A stretch of DNA of 64,000 nucleotides from Pseudomonas sp. TH41 (GCF_016650695.1 NZ_JAEKFH010000007.1:62001-126000), one strand, 5' to 3'; shown: positions 51,702 to 61,453, counted from the stretch's first letter. The notes: generated by a model not told the origin, from the letters alone. Numbers and translations are program-made.

Positions 51702-52652
51702 TCAAGCCTGATCCAGTGCCACACCCGCCCCCACCAGGCCGGAATACGGCGCCGTCACCAGCCACACCGGGATGCCTTTGAAGTAATCGCTCATGCAGCC
51801 CTTGTCGGCAAAACACCGGGCAAAACCGCTTTCGATAAAGAAATCGGCAAACCGCGGAATCACCCCGCCGACGATGTACACGCCACCGCGCCCGCCGGTG
51901 GTCAGCACGTTATTGCCGGCCACGCGACCGAGCCAGCAGCAGAATTGCTCCAGCACTTCCAGGGCAATCGGATCGCCTGCCAACCCCGCCGCGGTGATCG
52001 ATTCCGGAGTATCGAGAACCGGCTCATGCCCATCCACCGCACAAATCGCCCGATAGACCCGCGGCAAGCCGCTACCGCTCAATGCTGTTTCAGCACTGAC
52101 ATGGCCGATCTCGTTGAAGATGTGTTGCCACAGTTGAGTTTCCCTCAGACTGCTCAGCGGTAAATCGACGTGACCGCCCTCGCCCGGCATTGCGGCGAAA
52201 CGGCCTTCGCCCAAGTCGAGCAACGTGCCAACGCCCAAGCCCGTGCCCGGACCGATCACCACCGCAGGCCGCAACGATTCCGGCGTGCCTTCGCAGACCA
52301 CCCGAAACTCGCCCGGCTGCAAACGGGTCATGCCCAACGCCATCGCCGAGAAGTCGTTAACCAGCAGCAGTTGATCCACCTGCAGGGTCTGGCAGAACGC
52401 CTTGCGACTCAGCCGCCAGTGATTGTTGGTGAACTTGAATTCATCACCACTCACCGGGCCGGCCACCGACAGGCACACCGAGCCGATAGAACCCGGCGCC
52501 AGACCGAGCCCGCTCAGGTAGAGCGCAATGGCCTCCTCGGGGCTGGCGTGGTCGGCCGTCGCCAGCACCTGGACTGATTCCAGCTGATGGTTTTTCCACA
52601 ACGCGAAACGTGCGTTGGTCCCACCGATGTCACCGACCAAAGCCAGTTTCAA
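51702..52652 (-). CDS. glk: Glucokinase
   Basis: A 316-residue ROK-unrelated (E. coli Glk-type) glucokinase. The phosphate motif GDIGGTNARFALW is at residues 7-19, LLVNDFSAMALGM supplies the catalytic Asp, and GPGTGLGVGTL and GEGGHVDLPLS are also present. It makes glucose-6-phosphate from glucose imported by Gts. Its start overlaps the edd stop by 4 bp (ATGA), so edd-glk is an operon. Confidence 0.96.
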   Translation of the reverse strand: MKLALVGDIGGTNARFALWKNHQLESVQVLATADHASPEEAIALYLSGLGLAPGSIGSVCLSVAGPVSGDEFKFTNNHWRLSRKAFCQTLQVDQLLLVNDFSAMALGMTRLQPGEFRVVCEGTPESLRPAVVIGPGTGLGVGTLLDLGEGRFAAMPGEGGHVDLPLSSLRETQLWQHIFNEIGHVSAETALSGSGLPRVYRAICAVDGHEPVLDTPESITAAGLAGDPIALEVLEQFCCWLGRVAGNNVLTTGGRGGVYIVGGVIPRFADFFIESGFARCFADKGCMSDYFKGIPVWLVTAPYSGLVGAGVALDQA

Positions 52653-54475
52653 TTAAGCGTCTCCAGGGCAGAAGTAAAGGCGCTGGCGCCTTGCTCTGCG
52701 GAGCTGAAGGCCATGCGCATGAAACCAAACAGTTCGCGACCGCTGCCAATGTTATTGCCCAACAGGCCCTTGGCCGGCGTGCGCGCGGCGAATTCTTCGG
52801 CGTCCACCTTAAGTTCCAGGGTGCCTTTGACGCCATCGACGCGGATGATATCGCCCTCTTGCACCCGTGCCAAAGCGCCGCCTACATACGCTTCGGGACT
52901 GACGTGAATCGCCGCCGGAATTTTCCCCGACGCACCGGACATGCGGCCGTCCGTCACCAGCGCGACTTTGAAGCCGCGATCCTGCAGCACGCCGAGGAAC
53001 GGCGTCATTTTGTGCAGTTCCGGCATGCCATTGGAGCGCGGGCCCTGGAAGCGCATGACCGCGACAAAATCTTTCTCCAGCAAACCGGCCTTGAACGCAT
53101 CGGCCAGGTCCTGCTGATCCTGGAACACCATGGCCGGCGCTTCGACGATCTGGTTTTCCAACGCGACGGCCGACACTTTCATCACACCACGACCGAGGTT
53201 GCCTTCCATCACTCGCAAGCCGCCCTCTGGCGAGAACGCGCGAGCGACCGGACGCAGAATGGTTTCGTCGAGGCTTTCCGTCGGGCCTTCGCGCCAGACC
53301 AGTTCACCGTTATCGAGGAACGGCTCCATGGTGTAGCGGCTCAGGCCATGGCCCAGAACCGTGTTGACGTTTTCATGCAGCAGACCGGCTTCCAGCAGTT
53401 CGCGGATCAGGAACGACATGCCGCCCGCGGCCTGGAAGTGGTTGATGTCGGCTTTGCCGTTCGGGTAGACGTGGCTCAGGGTCGGCACCACCTCGGAGAG
53501 GTCGGCCATGTCCTGCCAGGTCAGTTGTATGCCCGCGGCCATGGCGATGGCCGGCATGTGCAGGGTGTGGTTGGTCGAGCCGCCGGTGGCATGCAGCGCC
53601 ACGATGGAGTTGACCAGCGAACGCTCGTCGACGATTTCGCCGATCGGCATGAAATCGCCGCTCTGCTTGGTCAGGCGCGTAACTTGATGCGCCGCTTCGC
53701 GGGTCAGCGCATCGCGCAACGGCGTGTTCGGGTTGACGAAAGAGGCGCCCGGCAAGTGCAAGCCCATGACTTCCATCAGCAACTGGTTGGTGTTGGCGGT
53801 GCCATAAAAGGTGCACGTGCCAGGGCTGTGGTAGGAGTTCATTTCCGATTCCAGCAACTCTTCGCGGCTGGCTTTGCCTTCGGCGTAGCGCTGACGGACG
53901 TCGGCTTTCTGCTTGTTGGAAATGCCCGACACCATCGGCCCACCCGGCACGAAGATCGTCGGCAAATGACCGAAACGCAACGCACCCATCATCAGGCCCG
54001 GCACGATCTTGTCGCAGATGCCAAGCATCAGCGCGCCATCGAACATGTTGTGGGACAGCGCCACAGCGGTGGACAACGCAATCACTTCGCGGCTCGGCAG
54101 GCTTAATTCCATGCCCGGTTCGCCTTGGGTCACGCCGTCGCACATGGCCGGGGTACCGCCCGCGAACTGACCGACGGAGCCTATTTCACGCAGGGCTTTT
54201 TTGATCTGTTCAGGAAAGACTTCGTAGGGCTGATGCGCGGAGAGCATGTCGTTATAGGACGACACAATCGCAATGTTCGCGGAGTTCATCATCCGCAAGC
54301 TGTTCTTGTCGTCGGTGCCGCAACCGGCCACACCGTGGGCGAAGTTGGCGCATTGCAGCTGGCCACGCATCGGACCGTCGCTGGCTGCTCCGCGAATCAG
54401 TGCAAGGTAAGCCTCACGCGTGGCGCGGCTGCGGGCGATAAGCCGTTCGGTGACCTCAAGGACGCGGGGATGCAT
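52649..54475 (-). CDS. edd: 6-phosphogluconate dehydratase
   Basis: A 608-residue IlvD/Edd family enzyme with a [4Fe-4S] cluster. Cysteines are seen in AGCGTDDKNS, PAMCDGVTQGEPGMELS and LGICDKIVPGL. Other family motifs are PGTCTFYGTANTNQLLMEVMGLHLPG and the C-terminal DGRMSGASGKIPAAIHVSPEA. It converts 6-phosphogluconate to KDPG for Eda. First gene of edd-glk; divergent from gapA across a region with HexR boxes. Confidence 0.97.
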   Translation of the reverse strand: MHPRVLEVTERLIARSRATREAYLALIRGAASDGPMRGQLQCANFAHGVAGCGTDDKNSLRMMNSANIAIVSSYNDMLSAHQPYEVFPEQIKKALREIGSVGQFAGGTPAMCDGVTQGEPGMELSLPSREVIALSTAVALSHNMFDGALMLGICDKIVPGLMMGALRFGHLPTIFVPGGPMVSGISNKQKADVRQRYAEGKASREELLESEMNSYHSPGTCTFYGTANTNQLLMEVMGLHLPGASFVNPNTPLRDALTREAAHQVTRLTKQSGDFMPIGEIVDERSLVNSIVALHATGGSTNHTLHMPAIAMAAGIQLTWQDMADLSEVVPTLSHVYPNGKADINHFQAAGGMSFLIRELLEAGLLHENVNTVLGHGLSRYTMEPFLDNGELVWREGPTESLDETILRPVARAFSPEGGLRVMEGNLGRGVMKVSAVALENQIVEAPAMVFQDQQDLADAFKAGLLEKDFVAVMRFQGPRSNGMPELHKMTPFLGVLQDRGFKVALVTDGRMSGASGKIPAAIHVSPEAYVGGALARVQEGDIIRVDGVKGTLELKVDAEEFAARTPAKGLLGNNIGSGRELFGFMRMAFSSAEQGASAFTSALETLN

Positions 54476-54595
54476 GTGTAGAACTCCAGGCTAACGGATA
54501 TTGCGACCTGATTGTCTATGCTGAACAAAAGCCGTTGTCGATGGGATGACAGACGGTTTTCTTGTTCGGTCGGACCAGTTGATTCAGGTCACTCG

Positions 54596-54610
54596 TTGTA
54601 GATTGAACAA
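54596..54610. promoter_or_regulatory. HexR operator between edd and gapA (1)
   Basis: TTGT-AGATTGA-ACAA is an exact match to TTGT-N7-ACAA, the P. putida HexR target. It lies 120 bp from edd and 85 bp from gapA. Confidence 0.75.
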
Positions 54611-54657
54611 AATATTGCCATTAAAAAGGCTTGTTTTCTATTTTTATGCGAATAATC

Positions 54658-54672
54658 TTGTAATTCCAACAA
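54658..54672. promoter_or_regulatory. HexR operator between edd and gapA (2)
   Basis: TTGT-AATTCCA-ACAA, again an exact TTGT-N7-ACAA, 23 bp before the gapA ATG. Position suggests direct blocking of gapA transcription. A third, longer-spaced TTGT-N9-ACAA occurs at 54512-54528 near edd. Confidence 0.75.
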
Positions 54673-54695
54673 CAAAACGACGGCGGCCCTGTTAA

Positions 54696-55697
54696 ATGAC
54701 TCTTCGAATCGCAATCAATGGTTTTGGCCGTATTGGCCGCAACGTCCTTCGTGCACTGTATACCCAAGGCTATCGTCAGGACCTGCAGATCGTAGCCATT
54801 AACGATCTGGGCGACAGCGCGATCAACGCTCATCTGCTCAAGTACGACACCGTTCACGGCACGTTCGATGCCGATGTCCAGCACGATCTGGAAAGCCTGA
54901 CCGTCAACGGTGATCGCATTGCCGTCAGCGCCATCCGCAATCCGGCCGACTTGCCTTGGGCGGCGGAGCAAATCGACGTGGTATTCGAATGCACCGGCCT
55001 ATTCACCGACCGGGCCAAAGCCGCCGCGCATATTACGGCCGGCGCACGCAAAGTGATCATCTCGGCTCCGGCGAAAGGCGCCGATGCCACCGTGGTTTAT
55101 GGGGTTAACCACGACATTCTGCGCCAGTCGCACCAGATTATTTCCAACGCGTCGTGCACCACCAACTGCCTGGCCCCGGTCGCCCAAGTGCTGCACCGTG
55201 AGCTGGGAATCGAAAACGGTCTGATGACCACCATTCACGCCTACACCAACGATCAGCACCTGACCGATGTCTATCATGTCGACCCGTATCGTGCACGTTC
55301 GGCCACCCAGAACATGATCCCGAGCAAGACCGGCGCCGCTGAAGCGGTCGGCCTGGTGCTGCCGGAACTGGCGGGCAAACTGACTGGTATGTCGGTGCGT
55401 GTCCCGGTGATCAATGTGTCGCTGGTGGACCTGACCGTGCAACTCAAGCGCGAAGCATCGGCCGATGAAGTGAACGCGCTGCTAAAAGAAGCCAGCCAGC
55501 ACTCGAAAATTCTTGGCTACAACACCCTGCCGCTGGTTTCCAGCGACTTCAACCATAACCCGCTGTCGTCGATCTTCGACGCCAACCACACCAAATCCAG
55601 CGGCAAGCTGCTCAAGGTATTGGCCTGGTACGACAACGAATGGGGCTTCTCCAACCGCATGCTCGATAACTGCCTGGCGCTGTGCAACGCGGAATAA
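54696..55697 (+). CDS. gapA: Glyceraldehyde-3-phosphate dehydrogenase, type I (GapA)
   Basis: A 333-residue GAPDH. The Rossmann start is MTLRIAINGFGRIGRNVLRALY, the catalytic Cys lies in SNASCTTNCLAPVAQVL (about residue 153), and TGMSVRVPVINVSLVDLTVQL and WYDNEWGFSNRMLDN are typical. It oxidises glyceraldehyde-3-phosphate formed by Eda. This is the HexR-controlled glycolytic isozyme, judged by the two HexR boxes and the edd neighbourhood. Confidence 0.97.
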   Translation: MTLRIAINGFGRIGRNVLRALYTQGYRQDLQIVAINDLGDSAINAHLLKYDTVHGTFDADVQHDLESLTVNGDRIAVSAIRNPADLPWAAEQIDVVFECTGLFTDRAKAAAHITAGARKVIISAPAKGADATVVYGVNHDILRQSHQIISNASCTTNCLAPVAQVLHRELGIENGLMTTIHAYTNDQHLTDVYHVDPYRARSATQNMIPSKTGAAEAVGLVLPELAGKLTGMSVRVPVINVSLVDLTVQLKREASADEVNALLKEASQHSKILGYNTLPLVSSDFNHNPLSSIFDANHTKSSGKLLKVLAWYDNEWGFSNRMLDNCLALCNAE

Positions 55698-55712
55698 GCA
55701 ACGCCTCACAGA

Positions 55713-55812
55713 CCTGTAGGAGCTGCCGAAGGCTGCGATCTTTTGATCTTGATCTTCTCCGGATCGCTGAAAATCAAGATCAAAAGATCGCAGCCTTCGG
55801 CAGCTCCTACAG
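55713..55812. repeat. REPIN hairpin, group B
   Basis: CCTGTAGGAGCTGCCGAAGG / CCTTCGGCAGCTCCTACAGG outer arms, inner TGCGATCTTTTGATCTTGAT and mirror, spacer TCTCCGGATCGCTGA. Between gapA and mgsA. Confidence 0.92.
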
Positions 55813-55869
55813 GTATTTGCAACGCCAAATGATGTGTCGCTGGCACATGCACGTCTGGAGCATCATTCG

Positions 55870-56334
55870 ATGATCGGTATCAGCTTTACGCAAAAGACCC
55901 TGGCAGCGCGCAAGCGTATCGCCCTGGTCGCCCATGACCACTGCAAGGTGTTTTTGCTGGACTGGGCCGAGCGGCAGAAAGACAAGCTCGCGCAACATGA
56001 ACTGGTCGCCACCGGCACCACAGGGCTGTTGTTGCAACAACGCCTCGACCTGCCTGTGGAGAGCATGATCAGTGGCCCCTTGGGCGGCGACCAACAGCTC
56101 GGCGCGCGAATCGCCGAGCAACGGGTCGACATGCTGGTGTTCTTCTGGGACCCGTTCGAACCGCAGCCGCACGACCCGGACATCAAGGCGTTACTGAGAG
56201 TCGCAGCAGTGTGGAACATTCCCGTGGCGTGCAACGAATGCAGCGCCGACTACCTGCTCAGCAGTCCGTTGATGGATCAGGCTCACCAACACCGCATCCC
56301 GGATTACGCGACGTATTTGTCGGGACGGGGTTAG
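55870..56334 (+). CDS. mgsA: Methylglyoxal synthase
   Basis: A 154-residue enzyme converting dihydroxyacetone phosphate to methylglyoxal and phosphate. It shows KRIALVAHDHCKVFLLDWAE (His/Asp near residue 20), ATGTTGLLLQQ (phosphate loop), SGPLGGDQQLGARIAEQRVDMLVFFWDPFEPQPHDPDIKALLR with the catalytic Asp and His, and the end IPDYATYL. Length equals E. coli MgsA. ATG 55870 is chosen. Next to gapA it may relieve phosphate limitation when triose phosphates accumulate. Confidence 0.95.
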   Translation: MIGISFTQKTLAARKRIALVAHDHCKVFLLDWAERQKDKLAQHELVATGTTGLLLQQRLDLPVESMISGPLGGDQQLGARIAEQRVDMLVFFWDPFEPQPHDPDIKALLRVAAVWNIPVACNECSADYLLSSPLMDQAHQHRIPDYATYLSGRG

Positions 56335-56348
56335 TACAAGCCTGCGAT

Positions 56349-57197
56349 CTACGGCCAGTTTTTTATCTCGGGGAGCAACTCGCCGCGCAAGCGCTCAAAA
56401 TGAGCCTGCGCCTGCTCTTCAGGTTGCGGACTCCAGTTTTTGATACCGGGCGTGTGCATCTCCCGCAGGCGCTCGACAACCAAAAAATGCAGCTGCTCCG
56501 GCGTCTGCCATCCCCACCGCTGTGCCAGGTCGAGTTGTTCTATCAGCCAGGCTCTCGGCGACAGGTCTTCCGGCAATCGGGCAAGGTCCTCACTGTGCTC
56601 GGCCAACAGGTACTGACCAACATTAGCCAACAGGATCGCCCGTTCCTGGCTGACCGGCGCCGGGATATCCAGCCATAGCGGATTGTCGGGAACCGGGTAT
56701 TCGCCAGGTGCCGAATTCTCGGCTGTCGTCCAGTGCTCGCCCTGCCAGTAGCAGACACTGACGACCGGGCCGAGGTAGTGGGGATATTCCGACTCGGGAA
56801 GATGAGCCAGAGCCCGCGCCAACACCCGATTGTCGTGGAAACGGTAGAGCGCCTGTTGCGGCCGTTTCCCGATAAACAGGCGTTCGCGCCAATGTTTCAC
56901 CAGTATTCCGATTGAGTGATTTTCGATGCTCGCCAGCCACCCCCAATCCTGAGGCTGCCCTTCGAACAACTCATTGAGCGATGACGGGTTCAGACTGTCG
57001 ATTAAAAAAATAAACGGGCCGCCCACGGCCAGCGCGGCGACGGCGGTCTCCCTGTAGACGCTGCGGTAGTGTTCAGGTGTCAGCTGGTGCAACAAGGACT
57101 GATGAATCCGGGGCGCCGCCTTCGAGTCAAGAATCAAACACAGACTACGGCCAAGTTGTGATTGCTGCACCATCCACTGAACAGGCAGGTTACTCAT
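56349..57197 (-). CDS. DUF4123 type VI secretion adaptor (Tap/TEC-like)
   Basis: A 282-residue protein with a DUF4123 domain at about residues 15-140: SLCLILDSKAAPRIHQSLLHQLTPEHYRSVYRETAVAALAVGGPFIFLIDSLNPSSLNELFEGQPQDWGWLASIEN. The C-terminal region is helical (LIEQLDLAQRWGWQTPEQLHFLVVERLREM). DUF4123 proteins load effectors onto a VgrG tip. Its ATG overlaps the vgrG stop by 4 bp. There is no effector gene after it; the candidate effector lies on the other side of vgrG. Confidence 0.9.
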   Translation of the reverse strand: MSNLPVQWMVQQSQLGRSLCLILDSKAAPRIHQSLLHQLTPEHYRSVYRETAVAALAVGGPFIFLIDSLNPSSLNELFEGQPQDWGWLASIENHSIGILVKHWRERLFIGKRPQQALYRFHDNRVLARALAHLPESEYPHYLGPVVSVCYWQGEHWTTAENSAPGEYPVPDNPLWLDIPAPVSQERAILLANVGQYLLAEHSEDLARLPEDLSPRAWLIEQLDLAQRWGWQTPEQLHFLVVERLREMHTPGIKNWSPQPEEQAQAHFERLRGELLPEIKNWP

Positions 57198-59251
57198 GCG
57201 CAAACTCCTTCGATAGAACAAACACCCTCTCGACAAGCCTCGCAGATCGGGCAGAAGTCTGCGGATTGCTCGTCAGCCAGAGTCATCAGCGCCCGTTGCA
57301 CAAGGGCGATGACCGGCGCTCGTTCGATGGGGGTCGTCAATGCCTGTGTTGCACCCGGTATCAGCGGCGCAGCCAGCGTACCCTGCGCAGGCTTGCCCCC
57401 CACCTCAATTGCACAACTGCTGTAAATGCCACTCGAACTGATCACAAAATGCTGATCGCCAGCACACAAGGTCATGTTATCGCCGGCGTCGAGCACCAGT
57501 TTCACACCCCCCTTGAAATGAATTTCCTGACCCGCCTCTGCGACCAGCACCTCACCCACATAGGTATGGCTGTTTTGCGCGACGTGCAGATGATCATTGG
57601 CCATCAGGTGGGTTTTGCGGTCGCCTGTGGTCGTGCGATGTTCTTCGGTCTCGAACACACTGGTGCTAGTGCCCTTGATGGTTTCCCGACGCTCGCGGCC
57701 GATTTCCAGCCGACTGTCGTTTTCAATTTTTTGCTCAAGGTCCCGCTGCGCTCGAAGGTAGATCAGCTCTTGCCCGGCGCGGTCTTCGATGTGCAACTCA
57801 TTGAACCCTCCGCTCTTGGGTGAACTGCGACTTCGAAAGACGCTTCGGGTTTTGTTCGCCGGCAACTCATAGGGCACCGGGTTGGTCAGGTGATGCAAAC
57901 AACCGGAAATCACAGGGTGATCAGGGTCGCCATCGATAAAGGTGACACTGACTTCCATGCCGACACGGGGAATGTTGACCGCGCCGTAGCCATCGCCAGC
58001 CCAATGGGTCAAGACTCTCAACCAGCAACTGCTGTTATCGGTTTGCGGGTCGGTACGGTCCCAGTAAAAACTGACTTTGACCCGGCCGTATTCATCACAG
58101 TGGATCTCCTCTCCCGCAGGCCCGGTGACTTTGGCGTTCTGACTGCCGGATATGGTGGGTTTGATGTGTTTAATCGGCGGTCGATACACGGCATCCCATG
58201 GCGTTGCGGTGAAGGTATTGCGATAGCCTTGAAAATCCGCGGCATGCAGCTCACAGGCCATTGTCTCTTCCAGCACTTGGGATTGCTGTCCTTCATGCAC
58301 CATGCCAGTCAGTAGCCAAAGGTCATTCCATTCGGTTCTGTGATGCCCCTGCAATTCGAGAAAATGTCCGCTGTGCAGGTTACCGAGGTCGCTGGCGCCT
58401 TCGGCCAACCGGTAATCGCTGCGATGCCGCTCCAACTGGCGGGCAGCCAGACGCTTGCCCTCGTCACCGTATTTGAAACGCCCCGGCGCCTGATAATCCT
58501 CTAGCGCAGGAGCGACCGGGCTTCTGGTCTTTACTTCAAGGCACAGGTTCGGCTTTTCGAAATCATAGTCGCGCAGCGCTACTTGACTGGGGCGAGTGGC
58601 CACATCCACGCCGAAGCGGTTAACGACCGGGTGATCAGCAACCAGACCATTATCTTGGCGAAAGGTTGATGGCGCTAACCGGCGGAAACACGTCTGATCA
58701 TCGCCAAACACCAATAAATGCCCGTGTGGGCTGTGCTGAAAATGGTAGTGAATGCCCGACTCTTCACAGAGCCGCTGAATAAATTCAAGATCGGATTCCT
58801 TGAACTGCACACAGTATTCGCGCGGTAAATAAACGCTTGGGCCCAATTGAAAAGCAAACGCATCGCCAAGGATGCCGTGCTTTTTCAACACCTGCGTGAT
58901 GATCTGCTGGACACTGCACTGCTGGAAAATTCGCTGGTCGCGACTCAGCGCCAGATAGGCCAACCGAGGGACCAGGGTCAGCTCATAGCGCGTCAGACGC
59001 TCACCCGATTCACGTTGCGCAAAGTTATAAATCAGCCCATGCATGCCCTCGCCGGGCGGCCCGAAGCCAAGAAATGCCGGTTTGTGCAGCAACGACTCGA
59101 GGTCGAGATCAGAGCGCTCGCTGACCAGGTGCAGAGTGACTTCATAAGGTTCGCTGATCGACTCGCTAGCCTTGAAGGCCAGCACTTGAAAGTCGTATTG
59201 CTGCCCGGTGATGTCGAGATAGAAGTGAGGCCGAGAGTGTGGATCAAGCAT
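57194..59251 (-). CDS. vgrG: Type VI secretion tip protein VgrG (TssI)
   Basis: A 685-residue spike protein. The gp27-like base is at about residues 1-350 (DLDLESLLHKPAFLGFGPPGEGMHGLI, FKESDLEFIQRLCEESGIHYHFQHS). The gp5 OB fold is at about 375-460 (VTGPAGEEIHCDEYGRVKVSFYWDR, WAGDGYGAVNIPRVGMEVSVTFIDGDPDHPVISG), followed by the beta-needle with a DUF2345-like region (IENDSRLEIGRERRETIKG). The last 20 residues carry five cysteines (FCPICEACREGVCSIEGVCA), an unusual tail. AAGGA precedes the ATG. An orphan VgrG, with no T6SS structural genes in the window. Confidence 0.95.
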   Translation of the reverse strand: MLDPHSRPHFYLDITGQQYDFQVLAFKASESISEPYEVTLHLVSERSDLDLESLLHKPAFLGFGPPGEGMHGLIYNFAQRESGERLTRYELTLVPRLAYLALSRDQRIFQQCSVQQIITQVLKKHGILGDAFAFQLGPSVYLPREYCVQFKESDLEFIQRLCEESGIHYHFQHSPHGHLLVFGDDQTCFRRLAPSTFRQDNGLVADHPVVNRFGVDVATRPSQVALRDYDFEKPNLCLEVKTRSPVAPALEDYQAPGRFKYGDEGKRLAARQLERHRSDYRLAEGASDLGNLHSGHFLELQGHHRTEWNDLWLLTGMVHEGQQSQVLEETMACELHAADFQGYRNTFTATPWDAVYRPPIKHIKPTISGSQNAKVTGPAGEEIHCDEYGRVKVSFYWDRTDPQTDNSSCWLRVLTHWAGDGYGAVNIPRVGMEVSVTFIDGDPDHPVISGCLHHLTNPVPYELPANKTRSVFRSRSSPKSGGFNELHIEDRAGQELIYLRAQRDLEQKIENDSRLEIGRERRETIKGTSTSVFETEEHRTTTGDRKTHLMANDHLHVAQNSHTYVGEVLVAEAGQEIHFKGGVKLVLDAGDNMTLCAGDQHFVISSSGIYSSCAIEVGGKPAQGTLAAPLIPGATQALTTPIERAPVIALVQRALMTLADEQSADFCPICEACREGVCSIEGVCA

Positions 59252-59283
59252 TGTTTAGTCCTTTAATAACCTGGTCGGGGTAC

Positions 59284-60096
59284 TCAGATAAGCGAATTAA
59301 TATCGAACGGCTTGTGGGCCAGCCGAAATCCATCATCCAACTGCCTTGGAATCTTCGCGTACTGCACTGAATGCTGATTTTCACTGTGTTTTGCCCAACG
59401 CTCCACGCTACCGGTGAACTCCGGCGACTGCGCCGCGCTGCCGTAGACATCCGCCAGCGTTAATCGGCGAGTGCGCAAGGCTTTCAAGCGCTGGCGGGTT
59501 GTCGTCAGCCGATCCTGTTCTCTGAACAAGGCAGTTACAGCGGCGTTTTCATCTGCCGTCGCGCCACGCGGGCCCTCGTTTTGACGCATCTGGCGGGCAT
59601 GCTCGTAAAGTTTTTCCTTGAGCACAGCCAGGGCATTGTCGATCATCATGTACTCACGTTCGGTGACCACCGTTGCACCGGTTTCCTGGGTTTGCTGCCA
59701 GCGGCGCAAGGTCGCCCAGGCGAAAGGAATGTAACTGGCCACCATCATGTGGTCTTTGTAGTTGATCAGTTGGGCGAGCAGGCCGTCGCGCATCGGCATA
59801 TCGTTACGCCGGGTCTTCTCCAGCATCGCGGTACACGCGGCATCTTCGATGGATTCGCAGGCTGGATCCCACAACACTGCAGACCACTCCTTCGCATCGA
59901 AATGCACGGGCATGAAGTGCTGTTGTTGCCCGTGATGCTGATAGGGATCACCGCCGAGGCGCACCAGACCCGCGCCGAACACCAACAAGCCGTACCCGCT
60001 GGCGGCCGTCATCGCCAGGCCCGGTACCCAGACTTTCCAGTTCGCGTTCATCCAGGGGGCCGGCACGCCGGGCACCGGGTCGTTGTTGTTGACCAT
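59284..60096 (-). pseudogene. Type VI lipase effector, C-terminal part after frameshift
   Basis: An open frame of 270 codons starting MVNNNDPVPGVPAPWMNANWKVW. Read upstream in the same frame, the DNA continues as GGAIALLLAEALRRNKKQKYNILLYTYGAPRAGDSTFVEGATGL, exactly what should follow GHSLG of the neighbouring lipase frame. The piece carries the expected catalytic Asp (NNDPVP). One amphipathic segment (WVPGLAMTAASGYGLLVFGAGLV) and a long helical tail (LKEKLYEHARQMRQ...FREQDRLTTTRQRLKALRTRRLTLADVYG) follow. Alone it lacks the nucleophile, so it should be inactive unless the shift is corrected. Confidence 0.8.
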
Positions 60097-61442
60097 GCGG
60101 TGATGAACGAGGCCGGTGGCACCTTCAACGAAAGTCGAGTCTCCAGCGCGTGGGGCGCCGTAGGTGTAGAGGAGGATGTTGTATTTTTGCTTCTTGTTAC
60201 GACGCAGCGCTTCGGCCAGCAGTAATGCGATGGCTCCCCCAGGCTATGCCCGCAAATAATTACCTTTTGGTTTGAACAGAATCGACTCATATAGCTTTCC
60301 ACAAACTCATTGATCGCCTGAAACGCGGTGTAAAAACCCTTATGAACCTGCCCCACGCCTTCCTCGAACGGAACCTGCAGCGCATCCACATCCCGTAACG
60401 CATCCTTCAGGCTCGCCGTGCCCCGCACCGCAATCAGAATGACTTCGTCGTGATGACAGATAAACGCCTGGGTATCGCCGCCATCTTCCTGATCATCGAA
60501 AAAATGCTGGTTGGCCGGGTGTTCCTGGTCCTGGCCTTTGTCCGGGTGGTTCTGCTCATACAGCGTCGGGTCGAACGGCAGGATCTCCAGCCGTTTTGAA
60601 TAGGGCACGTCTTCGTACAACGGGAAGAACCGATGGGGTTGCTTGCTATCGACTTGCCAGTTTTCCCGGTAACTGGCCAATGCTTCGCCGAATAGATTGC
60701 CAATGCTCGGTTCCTCCGGAAAGCGCACTTTATCCAGCGGGTTTTCGCGCGGGTCTTGGGCGAAATCGGTGTAACTCAAGGTCGCCATCAACGCTAGCTG
60801 ATAAAGGTTCAGGGCACAGAACTGGTCATCGGTGGACAGCATGGGCCGCAAGGCGCGCATCGGCCGCACTTCCAGCACATTGTGTTTGTTGGGGCTCAGC
60901 GCAATGCCAAATGAATGCTCGGGGCCGAAGCCCAGTTCGCTCATGCCCCGAAGCAGTGCGCTTTGTGGTTCGTAGAAGCGTTTGACCACCGGTGGCAAAT
61001 GCGCGCCTTCACGGACCAGGTCCCGCACTTCGACCTGGACGAAGATGTCAGCCTCCTTGATGGCCGGGTTGTGTTCGCGACGAAATCCGTTGTCGTGGAA
61101 GAAGCGGGTTTGTTCGGCGCGGAACTGGAGTTGGGTGATGGGAAGGGGGTAAGACTTCCGTATCATCAAGTCACGGTAAGTTGCCTCCACGCCTTGATAC
61201 GGAGCGTCCAACTTGAGTACGACAGGCCCACGGTAATGGTTCTCTACTTTGGCAACCCCCTCACCATTCAACCGTCCGGTATATTCCTGGCCGACACTGT
61301 CCACAACGGTGTAAGGCAAGCCGCCGTAGGGTTTCCCATCACCCTGCTCATCAACTAATCGAAAACTCGTCCAATGCCCCCGTAGCGGGCAGGCCAATAT
61401 TCTTCCGCTAAAACAGGGCGTTTCTCGCTCCTGAAGTGTCAT
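60048..61442 (-). pseudogene. Type VI class-3 lipase effector, N-terminal part, frameshifted
   Basis: The N-terminal 400 residues of a class-3 lipase: VILIAVRGTASLKDALRDVDALQVPFEEGVGQVHKGFYTAFQAINEFVESYMSRFCSNQKVIICGHSLG. The last motif is the serine elbow. Directly after it a run of five G (60236-60240, as C on the + strand) should contain six. One base is missing, and the frame then reads EPSHYCWPKRC... until a premature stop. With one G added the gene spans 61442-59284, giving 719 codons. AAGGAG precedes the ATG. Probably a phospholipase (Tle-type) delivered by the VgrG downstream. Confidence 0.82.
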
Positions 61443-61453
61443 GACTGATCTCC

